From contig JAEVLN010000002.1 in NCBI GenBank assembly GCA_018350325.1, positions 124,001 to 188,000 on the forward strand: a stretch of DNA of 64,000 nt, read 5' to 3'. This stretch comes from Globodera rostochiensis (Eukaryota; Nematoda; Chromadorea; Rhabditida; Heteroderidae). The notes under the pieces are model-generated. The model worked only from the letters and a program-made list of their open reading frames with translations, did no database searches and had not been told where the DNA came from. The position numbers were made by a program, and so were the translations under genes. This document shows, piece by piece, positions 40,991 through 54,013 of this stretch; position 1 is the first letter of the stretch; the number at the start of each line of letters is the position of its first letter.

Positions 40991-41779
40991 AGGGAGATAG
41001 GTAAACAAGTAAGAAAATGGGGAGATAAAAGAGAGGAGAAGAGAGAGAAATCAAAAAGAGAGAAAAAGAAGCAAAAGGAAGAGAAAGAAAAACGAAATTG
41101 CTCGGGTTTTTGCGCATAACATTGGTCCGTGTCCGGTACATATTGATTCTTCAACAACAAAAAAATTACTGATTTTAAATCACAATATGATGGCTTCACA
41201 CTATAAGATCCTAATATAAAGATTTGAATTAGAATCTGCCGGTATTGGGCGGGCATTGTTAAATTTTTGGTGGCTTTGTTATTGGTTTTTTGCTTTTTGG
41301 ATTTTTGCTGGCAGAGCGCTTTTCTGTCAGAATTTAACGATTTTTTGTTGCCAATTTTGTTGGGATTATTTTTTATAAAGTTTTAAGCAATTAATTTTCT
41401 CAATTTTTGAAAAATTTTACCTGCGCTTTTTGGCACTCGGTTGGCTAAAAGTTTTTGCTTTACGAAGATGACAGACAGCACACAAAGCAAGCAGCAGCAA
41501 CTGACATTTTGCCCCATCAATTACCCACTTTTTTAACCCCCCAAAATTTGCGGTGTTTGGGGGAGGGGGGGGGCAACAAGTCGAAATGAAATGAGTGGTG
41601 ATTTTTGTTTGGCTAACGCGCTGTGCTAATTAAGTAGTGGGCGCTTTTTAGCGGGGTGAAGTGCAGCTGCTGGCGGTGTGCTGTTGGAGGGGGGGGGGAT
41701 TCCCCCTCAACTCAACAAAATTCATTCGAGCCCAAAATTCCCCTTGCACTCTGACAGAAGAATTGATCCCCCCCACTAT

Positions 41780-44700
41780 TTCACTACTAGCTGCTGCTGA
41801 TCAGATACCCCGATCACTCTCTTTTAGTCGCTCTCTCTCTCACTAATTGCTGCTGATCAGATGCCCCGATCACTCTCTTTTAGTCGCTCTCTCTCACTAA
41901 TTGCTGCTGATCAGACTCCGTCCGAGCACTCTCTCATTTTACTCGCTCTCTCTATCGCTCTGACTTTCTTTCTCTGTACATTGATCATTGTTCGGTGTCT
42001 GGTCAGTTTTTTGTATCAAACCAAACTACACCCAACGAGTTCTCTCATTCAATTTTCTCTGGTCAAAAGTGTCTGTCTGATCATCTCTCTGACTACTCTT
42101 ATCTGGCTTAAATGTTTTTCTCTGTTTTTCTCTCGCTTACTCGTCTTGTTACACCGCGCCTCAGTATTCTCTGATCAATGTGTTGACTAAACTTTACAAA
42201 TTCTGTCTTTCTCCATTTCGGTTGTGTCATTGCAGCTTTTACTTTGTCTCTACCCTGATCACCAGCATGTTTGATCAGCAAACACTCTGGGGTCATACAT
42301 ATCCTTGTCAGGAAGCTATGCTTCTGCTGCACAGCTGATTAAGTCATATTTGATCGATGATCGTCAGCCAAAGCTAGTGCTTCTAACTGATCATTGAACT
42401 CCGATCAATCAGCCTAATTAATGACATGTACAGCAGCAGCCTTTGGAGCTGACGGATCACCGCACCAAAAATTTCGGCGGTTTGGAAACCGAATTGTACT
42501 TTTTTCTGCTATATAATAGAGGGTGATCAAAGAGTGTGTTGAATTAGTGATTAGAAAATTCCGATCCAACGCTAATAAATTGATTGAATTACTAATTAGC
42601 GGCTGTAAATTGATAGCCCCCCCCCCTCTCCTTAAAAAGGAAGAATAGAATGAATGGTTTCAGCAGCGATCAGAGTGGAGTGATCAGTGCGCTAGGCGAG
42701 TGTGTGTAACTTCTCCAATGGTAGAAGAAAAGAAGGAAAGGATGGTGGAACTAACTCTATTAACTGCATATTATTGGTGCGCAAAATTTTTGATTCTTGC
42801 AAAAACTGATCCAAATTGAGAAGATGCGAAAATGGAAAATGAGGAGGAGGGGGGAGGGGGTGGGTTTGAAAATGAGGAGTGGGGGCTGGAAATGATCATG
42901 AATAGTGGGTATTGTGTGGAATATATACGCCCGCCTCCTCCATCCCTCCAGGGGATGGAGGAGGAGGAGGAGTCAGGTGCAATATTTAGTGGGGGGGCTG
43001 AATGATCTGCATGATGTATGTGAAGCAGTCGCGCGTGAATAATTGTGTGATGTGCGGGTTCAGTGATCAGCACAAACAAGGTTAAACGCGGTCTCCGTGA
43101 CAACAAAACGGAGTGCGTGATTAGGAGTGTCCAGAATGGCACTGATCAAAACCCCACAAAAAGTCCCCGAACAGTACCATACTTTGCGAGAACGGGACAA
43201 AGTACCCCCTCCCCCCCCTCCCTCCTCCAACTAATTGTTTAATGAGTCATAATGATACAATGATTAATATAAAATATATATGCCCGGGGCGACGATGAAT
43301 CATGCCTCTTCTGCTGAACAGAAACCCCATGAGTCCGGAAATGGAGCTGAACTTAAAGGATTTGTAGTTGATGCTCAGAAATCCATATCCCGAGTAGTCC
43401 TGACTCAAAAAAAGTCTCCTGTTTCTAGTCCGCACTCTTGAATCCCGGAAAATTTTGTTTCTGATCACTGTTTTTGGAACGGATTACGAGTCTGATCAGG
43501 GCCTTTTTGAAATGAGAAAGGAATGAATGAATGAATATGGATAAATCTCCTCAGGTCAAAAGTCAATGAATGAGTGCACTTATCAAAATATGCCCCGGGG
43601 CGATGATAGTTAATCATGGAATTTGCCCTGAAGCGAAAGGGTAATGGTGATGTCATCAACCCCAAAATTCCGTTGGTTGGTTGGGGGGTCTTGAGTACCA
43701 CAAAAATGTTGCGGCGGGCGGGCGTAATTGCGCGGAACTTTGAGATGGCATCTGTCTGCGCACCGGATGCACCACCAATGAATGGGGGCTGAACCCAAAT
43801 GTCACCCAAATTTGGGCGGGTTGAGGACGTTTCGGGGGGATGGGCGGTTGGGGAGGGGGGGGGGGGGAAGGACCGAGCGAGTAAATATTGAGACTGTCGA
43901 TGGTGGTCAGAGGAAATTACTACTTACTACCCACTTCCACTATCATCAGTACTTGGCATGATGCGACCGACACACGAAGAGATGCTGGGGTGCTGGTGAT
44001 GTGCAGGGTCCGCACTGAATTCACGTGAATGCCATCCGCCCCCATCCGCGCTGACTGACTGCCTACCCCCGAGGGGTGTGTCGGGGTCGCGCAAGAAGAA
44101 TGTCGATGGCGGTTGTGGGGGGGGGGGACAACGACCGACCGACGACTGATCAACCGTGATCAACATACATAGATACACACAATTATCGCGGTTTCCCCTC
44201 TCCCCTTTCCCCCCCCTTGTGATGATCATCACCAAAACGGACGGGCGGGGACGGTTTGCAACCCTCAACCTACATGCCCTGCTTGTCCACCACAGCTCGT
44301 TGCTCTTTGATCATTCTAAATCGCTAGAAATTTGTCCCGAAAATGGAGATGATCAATCATCGGAGCTCGGAATAACCGACTGAACCGTCCTAAAAGTCAA
44401 GCCCAACAATCAAAAATTTTTGGGTGTGGTTGGAGTTGAGGGGGGGGGGGGATGTTTATTAGGGTTCACATTATCTTCATCATCATAGCATCAGAAATGG
44501 TGAAAATGCGCGCAGCGCGTTCGACGGATTGGCGAAACGTTCGCCCGTCCGTCCGTCCGTCCGTCCGTCCGTCCTCCAAAATTCAGTCGGCGGTCGGCGC
44601 GTCATTCAAACCATTCACATTATATATATGTGAGTGTTTAATGTGGTTGGGGGGGGGGGGTGGGGTAATGAAGGCATAATGATGATGATGCTGATACTAA

Positions 44701-44950
44701 TTTGATGTGATCAGAATGGAAAATTGTTTAGGCGTTGGGTGAGAGAGTGATCGAAACCCACCCCCAAAAATAAAAATAAATCACACACACAATAATGGGT
44801 CGTCGGCGAAGCGCCGAAAGACGCCGCCGGCGGCAACAAATAATAATAAAACAAAATAAAGAAAGAGTGTTTCAGGTTGAATTGCGCACCCGCCAGTTGT
44901 CTGTTATATGTGTACAGGGCAACTCGTGATTGTTTGTGATCAAACAGCCC
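41780..44950. promoter_or_regulatory. TGATCA-dense region upstream of SWEET
   Basis: By eye about 23 exact TGATCA hexamers occur here; chance at this composition gives about one. The first three lie in a short tandem repeat (GCTGCTGATCAGA, about 41790-41925), but the others sit in unrelated contexts. No gene is recognised. A cis-regulatory role is inference; a repeat-derived origin is the alternative. Confidence 0.4.
44537..44573 (+). repeat. (CCGT)n microsatellite
   Basis: CCGTCCGTCCGTCCGT repeated seven or more times after GTTCG. Confidence 0.85.
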
Positions 44951-44994
44951 AATCAGTCAGTCAGTGGTCACCACATAAATTTATTAGCATTATT

Positions 44995-45016
44995 CGCGCG
45001 CGCGCGCGCGCGCGCG
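44995..45016 (+). repeat. (CG)11 dinucleotide run
   Basis: Uninterrupted alternating CG for 22 bases, unusual in AT-rich nematode DNA and a strong Z-DNA former. Confidence 0.9.
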
Positions 45017-45504
45017 AGCGGGTGCGCAGACAATGGACAGGCGGGGGGCCCCTGGGGGGAAAAGGGGGAGACATTTTTGGCGATGGAACGCATTTTGTTT
45101 GTTTTCAATTATTATTTTTTCACCTGAACCTCACACCCCCCAATAGTGCGCACGATCATTCACATTTTTGTGGCCGTTTTGTGTGAGACGGGCCGGAAAT
45201 ATGCCCCCCCCCCAATTTTCTCACGAGTTTTTGCGCGAACATCGCGTCACAAGGTCACCCATATTTGTGTGTTCGGTGTTTATATGCACTTTACGGGTTG
45301 GCGTGCTCGTCCGTAATTATTAAAGATTTTGGTTTTGGTCTGATTTTGAAACAGCAACACACAGAAATTTATTTGGAATTTTAAACAAATTTTTTGAGGG
45401 ATACGAGTTTTTTTGTGGTTGTCCAAATTCAACTTAACTATAAGGTCTCAATAATTTGACATTTTTTAATTTAAAATACGATTTGAATCGACGACAAGTG
45501 CTTG

Positions 45505-46100
45505 GTAGGATAAAGCGGACAAATGTCCGGTAGTGGGGAAAAGGACAGAAGGTCCGGTCGCACAAACTGGACAAAATAACCAAAAAAGGATAATTCAGAA
45601 AAATTATCATAAATATAATTATTGCCTAAAGGGCTTCCATCTTGTTAAGGCTATCTATGCCCAAGTACAAACATGTTGATTTCCAAGTACATAACGGGCC
45701 AATTTTATGAAATCTAAGTACACTCAAAAATTTTTTTCTTGAAATCAATTTTAGTGGTGTAAAGGTGGGCGAGGGGGGAAGTGGTCGGCGTTTTGAATTG
45801 ACTCAATTTGTTAAGATTTTGCAACCGTTTTTTGAAGCTTACATTCTTGGAAATAAGTACGCTTTTAAATTTGTATGTACGATGGTCCGTTTCTAAGTGC
45901 TGTACTTGGCATCCAAGTTCGTATGGAAGTCTTGCCTAAGACAAATTTCATGCTCGTTCCGCACTGGCAGGTGGTTTTGTCCCATTTTTGTTTACAAATT
46001 AGCGGACCTTTTGTCGCTTTCCCCACTACCGAATATTTTACCACAATTTGGTCTACCGGACCTTTTGTCGGGATTTGGCGGGCGATGGGCCGGGCGCCAA
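45505..46100. mobile_element. inverted-repeat element with CGGACAAAAGGTCCGGTA-like ends
   Basis: The left side has GCGGACAAATGTCCGGTAGTGGGGAAAAGGAC. The right side has GTCGCTTTCCCCACTACCG and CTACCGGACCTTTTGTCGG, inverted with respect to it. No transposase is visible, so it is likely non-autonomous. Confidence 0.5.
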
Positions 46101-48491
46101 CCCTAATTGATTAACGGTCTACGTGTTAGAAACACCTTTTTATTAGTTCTTGAATATTAAAATTCTATTTGAATTGGATGGGTTTGAGCAGAATAATTTT
46201 TGAATTTGAGTGTTTTAAACCTTTCCCAATCAAATGCATCGTCGAAAGTGATCTATCTGATCACAAAGTGTAATTGCCGTTTGATCAAACAAAAATGGGA
46301 GTGGGCGGCGTGTAAAATTGAGAAAAAAAGGCGTCGTTTGTTCACTATGGACTCTTTTCAAAGCGATTATTCCTTCACTTTTGAAGGTCAGCGATCAAAC
46401 AAAAAAATTGCGCAAAATGACAAAAACTGATCAAATTGAAAGCAACAAATTTGTTTGCTTCATATATGATCAGGGCTAAAGAATAAAAGTTAAAAACAAA
46501 AAACAGCAATTGGTAGAAAATTCTAAAAAAAAAATTTACAAAAATTAAATTAAAAATATTGAAAGAAAGGTAAAGAGAGGACGGACGAACGGGGACATAG
46601 GTAAGGGTGCCTACTTATATTGGTAATTAAATTTAAATCATTTTAATGGCCAAAAATTTGTAATTTTTTTGATAAATTAAATTTAATAATTTTAGATTTT
46701 GCTGGTATTTTGAATTTAGCAAAAAACTTAGGCCAAATTTGAAATTTTTCTAAACCCTTTGTCTAAAAAATTTAAAAATTTCGTAATTTGAAAATCTTTG
46801 CTTGCCAGTTTCATTAAATTAAATTCAATTTTGCAACTTAGCCCCAAAAGTTTTAATTAAATTGTACTGAATTTATGGGGAAAAATGCCTTTTTTTGTGC
46901 AATTGCAGACAATATAAAATATTTTATGCACACATTTCTTTTATGTTGTTATGTGCATATATTTATTTTTTGTTGGATGTGTCCATCGCAAAATATAAAT
47001 AATAATACACAAAAATTGTTGAAGAGGCAATGTCCAGCAAAATTTTTAACAAATTTTCTTTTTTATATGCAAATCTGCGAGAAAAAGTGCAAGAATAATA
47101 AAAAGTAGAAAGAATATCACGTGAATTGCATACATTTTTACGTTTTTGATCACGATCATTGAACTAATAAATAAAATACCTATATATATATATATATATA
47201 TATTTATATCTAAAATTAAAAATTCAATTTGCGCTATTTTTGTCATTGACATTTTCAAAATTTTGAAAAAGTTGCTAAAATGAATTATTATTATTATTGT
47301 ATTGAAATTAAGAAAAAAAACACTGTTTTGGGATAATAAAAAAGTCAACCCTTCCTTAAAAAAGAGTGAATTTTAGTTTTTATTATAATAAAACAAAATT
47401 TCGAAGCCCTAAAATAGGATTTAAACCAATGTAGGTCCCAGAAAATTATTTTAAAAAACTACAAAATAAGAGTGCTATAATTTCTTGGCATTTTGCCGGG
47501 CGGGCGGGCGTTCGGAGAAACAAAATTTATATTAAAAAATAAACAGAAAAAATAATAAATAAAAAAGTAAAAGCGTGTTCAGAAATAAGAGTAAAAAGTC
47601 GCGCGGGCGGTGGGGATTTTGTCCTTTTGTGCTCCCATTTTTTATACGCCCAGACGACGGCCGAACGCGCCCGGTGTGCTCCTGCTGCTGCTGCTATAAT
47701 ATAATGGGAGAATAATGCGCAAAAAAAAATGTTTTCGGACAAATAAACAAAAAATAAATAAATAAAAAAGGATAATTTTCCCTTTTTTTTTGTTTGTTGT
47801 TGGCGGCGGCATTCACTTTTTTGTACACCGCGCGCATATTTTGGAGACAAATCTGCGCGAAAAAGCATAATTTGTTTGCATATTATGAGCAAATGTGAAA
47901 AATCAGACATAAAAAAAAATGGAACAGCAAAAACAATTTATAAAATAAAATTTAAATAGACGTTAATTTTTAAAATTTAAATAATTGGCGAATTGACAAA
48001 GCATAAATATTTTAGAGGCACCGAAAAATTCAAAAATTTTAAATTGACGTTGTTTATGGGTTTTTTAAATAAATATTTGAAGTCCAAAGGTCGGCGAAAA
48101 ATTATCAAAAACAAATTTATATTTAATAAAACAATTTAAGCTACTTTCTATTCAATTAATAATAAACCGAGGCCAAAAAAAGAAGAAATTTTTTGCTTTA
48201 AAATTTTCGTCCATTTTCCAATGACAAATTGTAAAAATAATATCAATATTCATTAACTTCTTACATACATTTAAACCATTTTTGCCTGCTGACAAAATGT
48301 CAAAAATCATTTTTTAAATTTAAATTGTTGACAGTGCGAAAATGACAAAATAACGATTTTAATTATCAATTAACAACTTGTAAACAACCTTCCGTTATTA
48401 AAAGGTCTGTCTCTCTATAAAATATTTATTCAACAATTTTAGACGAACAGTCCATTGTGACATAATGTCGTCAATCCGTTGTCTGTCTGTC
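46101..48491. other. AT-rich intergenic DNA
   Basis: No supported gene on either strand. Contains a TA microsatellite at 47181-47203, a (CTG)5 run near 47682 and long AT-rich stretches. Confidence 0.45.
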
Positions 48492-49161
48492 TCACAATTC
48501 TTTTTTTTCATCTTCCTCCTTCTTGCACATGTCGCCCGGCTCGCATGTGCACTGCTCCAACTTGCCGCCCGCCTTTTCGCATTCCAATTGCGCGTCTTTG
48601 CATGAGCCCTTCGGCGGTTCTTTGCATCCCATAGCGGTCACATAACCATCATCTGCTGGGCAAAAGTTGAACAGAACGCCATAGATTTGAATTTTTGGTA
48701 CTTTTTAGAAACAAAAAAAAGGTAAATATTAAGTAATAAGTGTAGGCTGTAAAGAAAAAAAATTTGATTTCAAAGGTAAAAAACAGATAATACAAAAAAT
48801 TGAAATAATACTAAAATCTTGAGGCAGAAGAAAATTGCCTAAATTAAAAACACAATAATTTCTAGATAAACTTAGAAAAGGGTTTTTTGAAACAAAAAAA
48901 TTAAAAAAATGTTTTTTCTTCCATTTCTCACTACCGAATGCGCATTTGGCAGAAATGCATTGGTTCGTCTGCGGCTTGCACTCTTTTTCCACCGGATCAG
49001 TGCCATTCATGTCGGGATGTGTGCTCTCCAACTGTACCGTACATTTAAGGCCTAAATTTGCGTTGAAATTAATATTAATTTAAATTTAAACCATTTGCCA
49101 AAATAAATATGCTTCCAAAAAACAGTGTGAAGGCTGCTAACGCAATGGTAAAGTTGAGCAT
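48492..49161 (-). CDS. secreted 10-cysteine small protein ending KKEL
   Basis: Three exons join in phase: 49092-49161, 48935-49051, 48492-48655 (a CAGCAG double acceptor allows one residue fewer); 116 aa. It opens with a hydrophobic signal peptide (MLNFTIALAAFTLFFGSIFILANG). The mature part has ten cysteines (LKCTV, KECK, NQCI, AKCAFG, MGCKE, GSCK, LECE, EQCTCEP, DMCK), which would allow five disulfides, and ends in a Lys/Glu-rich tail KKEEDEKKEL. The last four residues resemble a KDEL-type ER-retention signal. No family is recognised. Given the likely host, a gland-secreted effector or a luminal ER protein are both plausible; this is inference. Confidence 0.75.
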
Positions 49162-49697
49162 GATGCACGGAAATAGAATATTTATGTGCAAGTTTTATTG
49201 ACCCTAACATTTTTAAAATTTATTATTAATAATTAATATTTTTATTTTACCCCTAAAATTGATAAAATTAGAAAATATGAAATTTAATTCTTCTGCACAT
49301 AAAAATGATGAAAGCAATTAATACATTTAAGCCCAATGGTTTTTGCTAATATAAAATATTGGCCCCAATAAAATATGCAAAAAATGTTCACATCGTCGCC
49401 GCTGCTGCGTTCAGTAAAATGTGCGGTCACAATGTTTTCGGATGCTGATGAACTCTGCTGATTGGTTAACAAAAATAAATATTCGTCCGATAATGATCAA
49501 TTTTTATGTTAATTTGAACAAATGAAAAGTTAAAAGCGAATTAGTCGGAATTTATTAATCAATTAAATTAATGAATTTAAATTAAATTGCAAAGAATTTT
49601 GACAATTCCAAAGATTCCGATAAATAAAGATAAAATTTATTCTATTTATGCAAAAATATACAAATAGATTATAAATCATTTCATCTAATTTTTTCCA
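49162..49697. other. AT-rich gap between two divergently placed minus-strand genes
   Basis: Upstream region of the Cys-rich gene and downstream region of the carboxypeptidase. No element or gene is recognised apart from AT-rich runs. Confidence 0.4.
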
Positions 49698-52600
49698 TCA
49701 TTCTGTTTGAATTTTAGATTTGCCAACTTCTTCGGCCAAAACTTGAAGAGCGGGCAGAATCTAAAATAAAATATTTTTGTTAATTTAAATATTTTTTCTT
49801 TTAATTTGTATAATTATTTGCTAATTACTTGTTTGGCCAGTCTATTAATGCCCTTTTCCGGGTACACAAAGCCGACATAATCGCTTTCAAAACGTCCCGA
49901 TGTTAGCTCCATTGTGTACACAGTATCTTGGATAATTTAAAATTTTAATAAAGACTATTTGTCAATGAAAAAAATAAGGAAAAAAAAGAATACTTAAAAA
50001 TGTCCAAGAAAAATCCCCCAAAATTCTCGACTACTGATGGTCCGTTTAAAGTGCCATAACTTTTTTGTTGTTGTATATTCTTACTTAATGTTCACGCTTT
50101 CTGCATAATCACGACTGCTGCCTGTGGCCGCGTCTATTAAATTGTAAAATTATTTAATTAATTCTAATTACAAAAAAAGTGTGTTTTAAAAATATTTCTT
50201 ATTTTAAAATTTTGTTACAACAAATTGCCAATTTTTAACTCACACAAAATTTCGTCTCCACAGCCAACTTTAAAGTGTTCCCCGCCGGCATTAACGATGG
50301 CGGATGCCATTTTATTGCCAACTCTTTGCTATAAAATAAAATATTACAATTTAAATCATTTTAATCAGAGCCCGGACAGGTCAACAATCCCGAAATCTCG
50401 TCCGGTCCTCAAGTCCGGGCCTCTGGTTTTAATATTTGTTTAAAATAAGTTTTGAGCGATGTTAAATTATTATCACAATTATAATCGAAACAAACCCATT
50501 CCGGGATCATACTGTGGTTGCAACCGTGCATCAGCAAGTTACTGTAAGAGTGCAGGGTCAAGTATGCCCGAATTTGGGGCCGATGCGCATTCATAAATGC
50601 CGCCAGATGGGCACATTCCGGCTCGGACAGGGGATGGTCCCCGTAGAAAACTTCGCTTTAAAATTTGCGAGCATTAAATAATTTAATAAATATTAGAAAT
50701 AAAATTATAAAACAAACATTTTATGCGTTACTTAGGTAAATAAAACCAGGGAATATTTTATTATTGTTTTTTGTTTAATTTAAAAGGGTTTTTAAATAAG
50801 TTAAAAACATGCATAAGACAAAAGTATATTATAAGTAGATTAATCCGCATATTTATTCAATTTTTAATTTAATTGATTAAAATTATTAAGTGTTTTTTTT
50901 AAACTTCACAACCTGCATGGGCATACGCTGGTGCCAACTTCACCCTAAATTATTGATAAATAAATTTTTAAATTTTAAATATTTTTCAAAAACTCCGAAA
51001 AATACCCATCGATATGGAAAATTTCTGTTTGGGTCCGTGCCATAGCAAGGTTCGTCCTCATCCGAACATGCTTTGCTTGATTTTCGTGGGCCAGAGCGCG
51101 TCTTTCTCCAAAGTCCTTCAATTTTTTTTAAATTTTTTTAATAATTTCCTTAAAAAACTTACGATCATTTATCCACGAGTACATAAAACCGTCAGGATTG
51201 ACCAAAGGAATCACATAAACGTCGATTTGATCGAGAATTGAGCGATAATGCGGGTCATTTGCAACCGGAAAAATCAATTTATTGTTTAAAATAATAAGAA
51301 TTTATAAACTAAATTAACCGTTGAATATATTAGTTAATTTAAATACCAAAAATTAAATGTTTTAAATCTAACGAACAAAAATTTATTTTAAATATAATTA
51401 CGACCGGACGGTGCCGGCACCGGGATCCCTCATCTTTTGTAATGCCGATTCCGTATGCCGGTTTTTTTTCAATTACCGGAGATCCAAAATCATTAAAATA
51501 TATTTTTAGAAATAAAACAAAAATAACAGACAGCGTCAATGAAATGGAGTGCGGTGGCTGGTGCAATCCATTCTCGCGCATGTATTCCCGCGTCGACGAC
51601 CAAAATTGGCTTCTTTTTACCATTTTTTGCGGGAAATCCAAACTAAGAAATTATTATTTTTTTGCATTTTTTTTATTTTGTTAAAATAAAATACTTAGCA
51701 TTATTTTGTTAACATTTTTCTTTAAAAATTGTTAAAACCGCAAAAAAACTGATACAATTTGTAAATTGGCCGCCCGCCACAAATTAAAAAATATATACAT
51801 AGTATATTATTTATTACCTTAAGATAGGGAATTTGTCGACCTTCAAACGTTTTGCCGAGTGAATGAAAAGAAATAAATTTCGAATTTTGGTCTGCCAAAA
51901 GTTGGAGGTAAGCAACAATCTTTAACAAATAAATAAATTAAAATAATATTATATTTGCCAATTAACCGCGTCAAATTGGTGATATTTGCCCAAGTCAAAT
52001 TCAGCGGGATTTTCAAGTTTTCCAGGGCTTGCTCGCCGCTCATTCGCAGCTGACTCCAATTGACTTAAATTGTAGAAATATTAAAAAAATATATTAATTT
52101 TTTGGTTTTTGTTTAAAATAAAACACAGCTTCTTCTTACTCTCCATAATTGGCTACAATTGTGTCATGCCAAATCCAATTGTTGTCCAAAAAGTCGAGTA
52201 CCTGTAGTGCCAAAAACGGGGTCAATTCTGTTCGAAAGCAAATTACTATAAAAATCCAGAAAATTCAACAATTCCATTTGGGTTTAAAAATAATCGAGAA
52301 AAATGATGCACATTTCTTCTTTTTTTTTTGTTTTAGATTGTTTTTAGAATTTTAGGCCGTGCACCTGTTGCGCTTCGTCAGGGCTCGCAAAAATGTCGGC
52401 ATGAGCGTACGTTGTGTAAGAATATTGCCAGAATTGGACATTACGTCGCTTTGATTCCACCAAATTGGTCAAATGCTGCAGTGCCAACAGTTGACTTTCA
52501 TTTTTGGGGATGGCACGAATCACTTTGTAACTGTAAAATGTATATTTCTGAGATAATTTAAACTTTTTGTAATAATAAGTAAATGAGATTAAAAAATATA

Positions 52601-52707
52601 TAATATATAAAAGTAATTTATGCATTTTACCCATCATAATTATTGTAGAAGCCGTTTGCAGCAGACGAACAAAGTGCAAATATAAAAATTATTAACGCTC
52701 TAAACAT
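49698..52707 (-). CDS. M14 zinc carboxypeptidase, secreted, with propeptide
   Basis: About 14 exons and about 430 aa. Exons 52631-52707 (signal peptide, [19 protein letters not shown]), 52365-52530, 52140-52201, 51967-52063 (propeptide), 51818-51919, 51532-51642, 51163-51268, 51006-51115, 50913-50944, 50496-50655, 50244-50328, 50085-50133, then about 49920-49830, ending at TGA 49698. Landmarks of carboxypeptidase [25 protein letters not shown] (zinc His/Glu), [16 protein letters not shown] (substrate Arg), LSEPE, LTLHSYS (zinc His) and [10 protein letters not shown] (catalytic Glu). It removes C-terminal residues from peptides. Two blemishes: no AG acceptor is seen before 51268 (TTTTCCG instead of TTTTCAG), and the last two junctions do not keep phase in my reading (around 50085/49920). 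Confidence 0.82.
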
Positions 52708-52999
52708 TTTTTTATTTAAAATATTTTAGGAAGACGAAAAACATTTTGTATTTATATAATATGTATACTTTTGCATTTGATGAAAATGCTTTTACATAAA
52801 GCAATAAAATTGGCCAAAAATTCTCTGGCCACAAAAGGAACCCTTTTTTTTATTGTTGTCGAGACTAAAAGCATTATTATAACATTGTGTTCTTTCATAT
52901 TTATTAGCTATTTATTTACACATTATTGTACAAAAAAAAATAAAATGAAAAATTTAAATGGGGATGAGCAATTTTCACCATACATTTTTCAAAATCAAC

Positions 53000-53815
53000 T
53001 TTTAAAATTTCGTGGTTCTAAATTTAGCAGTTTTGTTTTCCAAACAGTCCCGAATTTTTATGCTCCTGGTTCCAAAGCGGTTCCAAATTTTTGCGGTTCC
53101 GGTTTAAAGTTTTCAGGTTTCAAAATCGGCTTCAAGTTTACGCGGTTCCGGTTTTACTTTTTGCAGTCCGATTCCAAGTTTGTCAGATTCCAAGTTTTGG
53201 CGGTCCAAATTAAACCAGTTCCAAGTTTATGCGGTTCCGATTCCAAGTTTTGGCAGTTTGACGATTCCAAACTTGGCGGTCCAAATTAAACCAGTTCCAA
53301 GTTTATGCGGGTCCGATTCCAAGTTTTGGTGGCCCAAATTAAACCAGTTCCAAGTTTATGCGGTTCCGATTCCAAGTTTTGGAGGTTTGACGATTCCAAG
53401 TTTTGACGGTCCAAATTAAACCAGTTCCAAGTTTATGCGGTTCCGATTCCAAGTTTTGGAGGTTTGACGATTCCAAGTTTTGGCGGTCCAAATTAAACCA
53501 GTTCCAAGTTTATGCGGGTCCGATTCCAAGTTTTGGCGGTTTCGACGGTTCCAAGTTTTGGCGGTCCAAATTAAACCACTTCCAAGTTTATGCGGTTCCG
53601 ATTCCAAGTTTTGGTGGCCCAAATTAAACCAGTTCCAAGTTTATGCGGTTCCGATTCCAAGTTTTGGAGGTTTGACGATTCCAAGTTTTGGCGGTCCAAA
53701 TTAAACCAGTTCCAAGTTTATGCGGGTCCGATTCCAAGTTTTGGCGGTTTCGACGATTCCAAGTTTGGCGATCCAATATAAACCAGTCCAAGTTTATGCG
53801 GTTCCGACTCCAAGT
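53000..53815 (+). repeat. TTCCAAGTTT-rich minisatellite with higher-order units
   Basis: About 800 bp of alternating units containing GGTCCAAATTAAACCAGTTC, CAAGTTTATGCGG, TTCCGATTCCAAGTTTTGG and GGTTTGACGATTCCAAG. Sub-units of 50-90 bp form larger repeats. All three frames stay open on both strands because the units lack stops; these are not genes. A related array lies inverted at about 60050-60215. Confidence 0.85.
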
Positions 53816-54013
53816 TTTTTCGCCTTATAAGAATTATTTATAAGTAAATGCAAATTTATTAATAACATTGAAAAGTGTAGAATATAAACTTTGAAATTGT
53901 CGAAACTAAAAAATGAATTAAGACGGATTTGATAAAAAATTTAAAATCAAAAAGATGACGCTTTAAAAACAATGACCAGTAAAAATGTGATGAAAGGTAT
54001 GAACAAAGCTGTG

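Larger units (their letters stand above)
38801..41780. other. upstream of SWEET: AT-rich, G-tract and purine-repeat DNA
   Basis: No supported gene. A minus-strand ATG frame at about 39712 (MLANFRRVLFQIDQTLEEV) has ordinary composition and might be a first exon, but I could not extend it. It contains G-tracts at 39479-39491, 39541, 40371 and 41566, and the purine minisatellite at 40.6-41.0 kb. Confidence 0.4.

Noticed and set aside
40252..41256. Long minus-strand frames rich in Phe, Ser, Leu and Pro
   Set aside because: They arise from the purine-only minisatellite; all three frames are open and the composition is repetitive.
47527..47910. 127-aa minus-strand frame
   Set aside because: AT-rich hydrophobic translation with no homology and no splice or signal context.
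53180..53781. Overlapping frames with repeats such as VQIKPVPSLCGSDSKFW
   Set aside because: Produced by the tandem array; open in several frames and both strands, with no start context.
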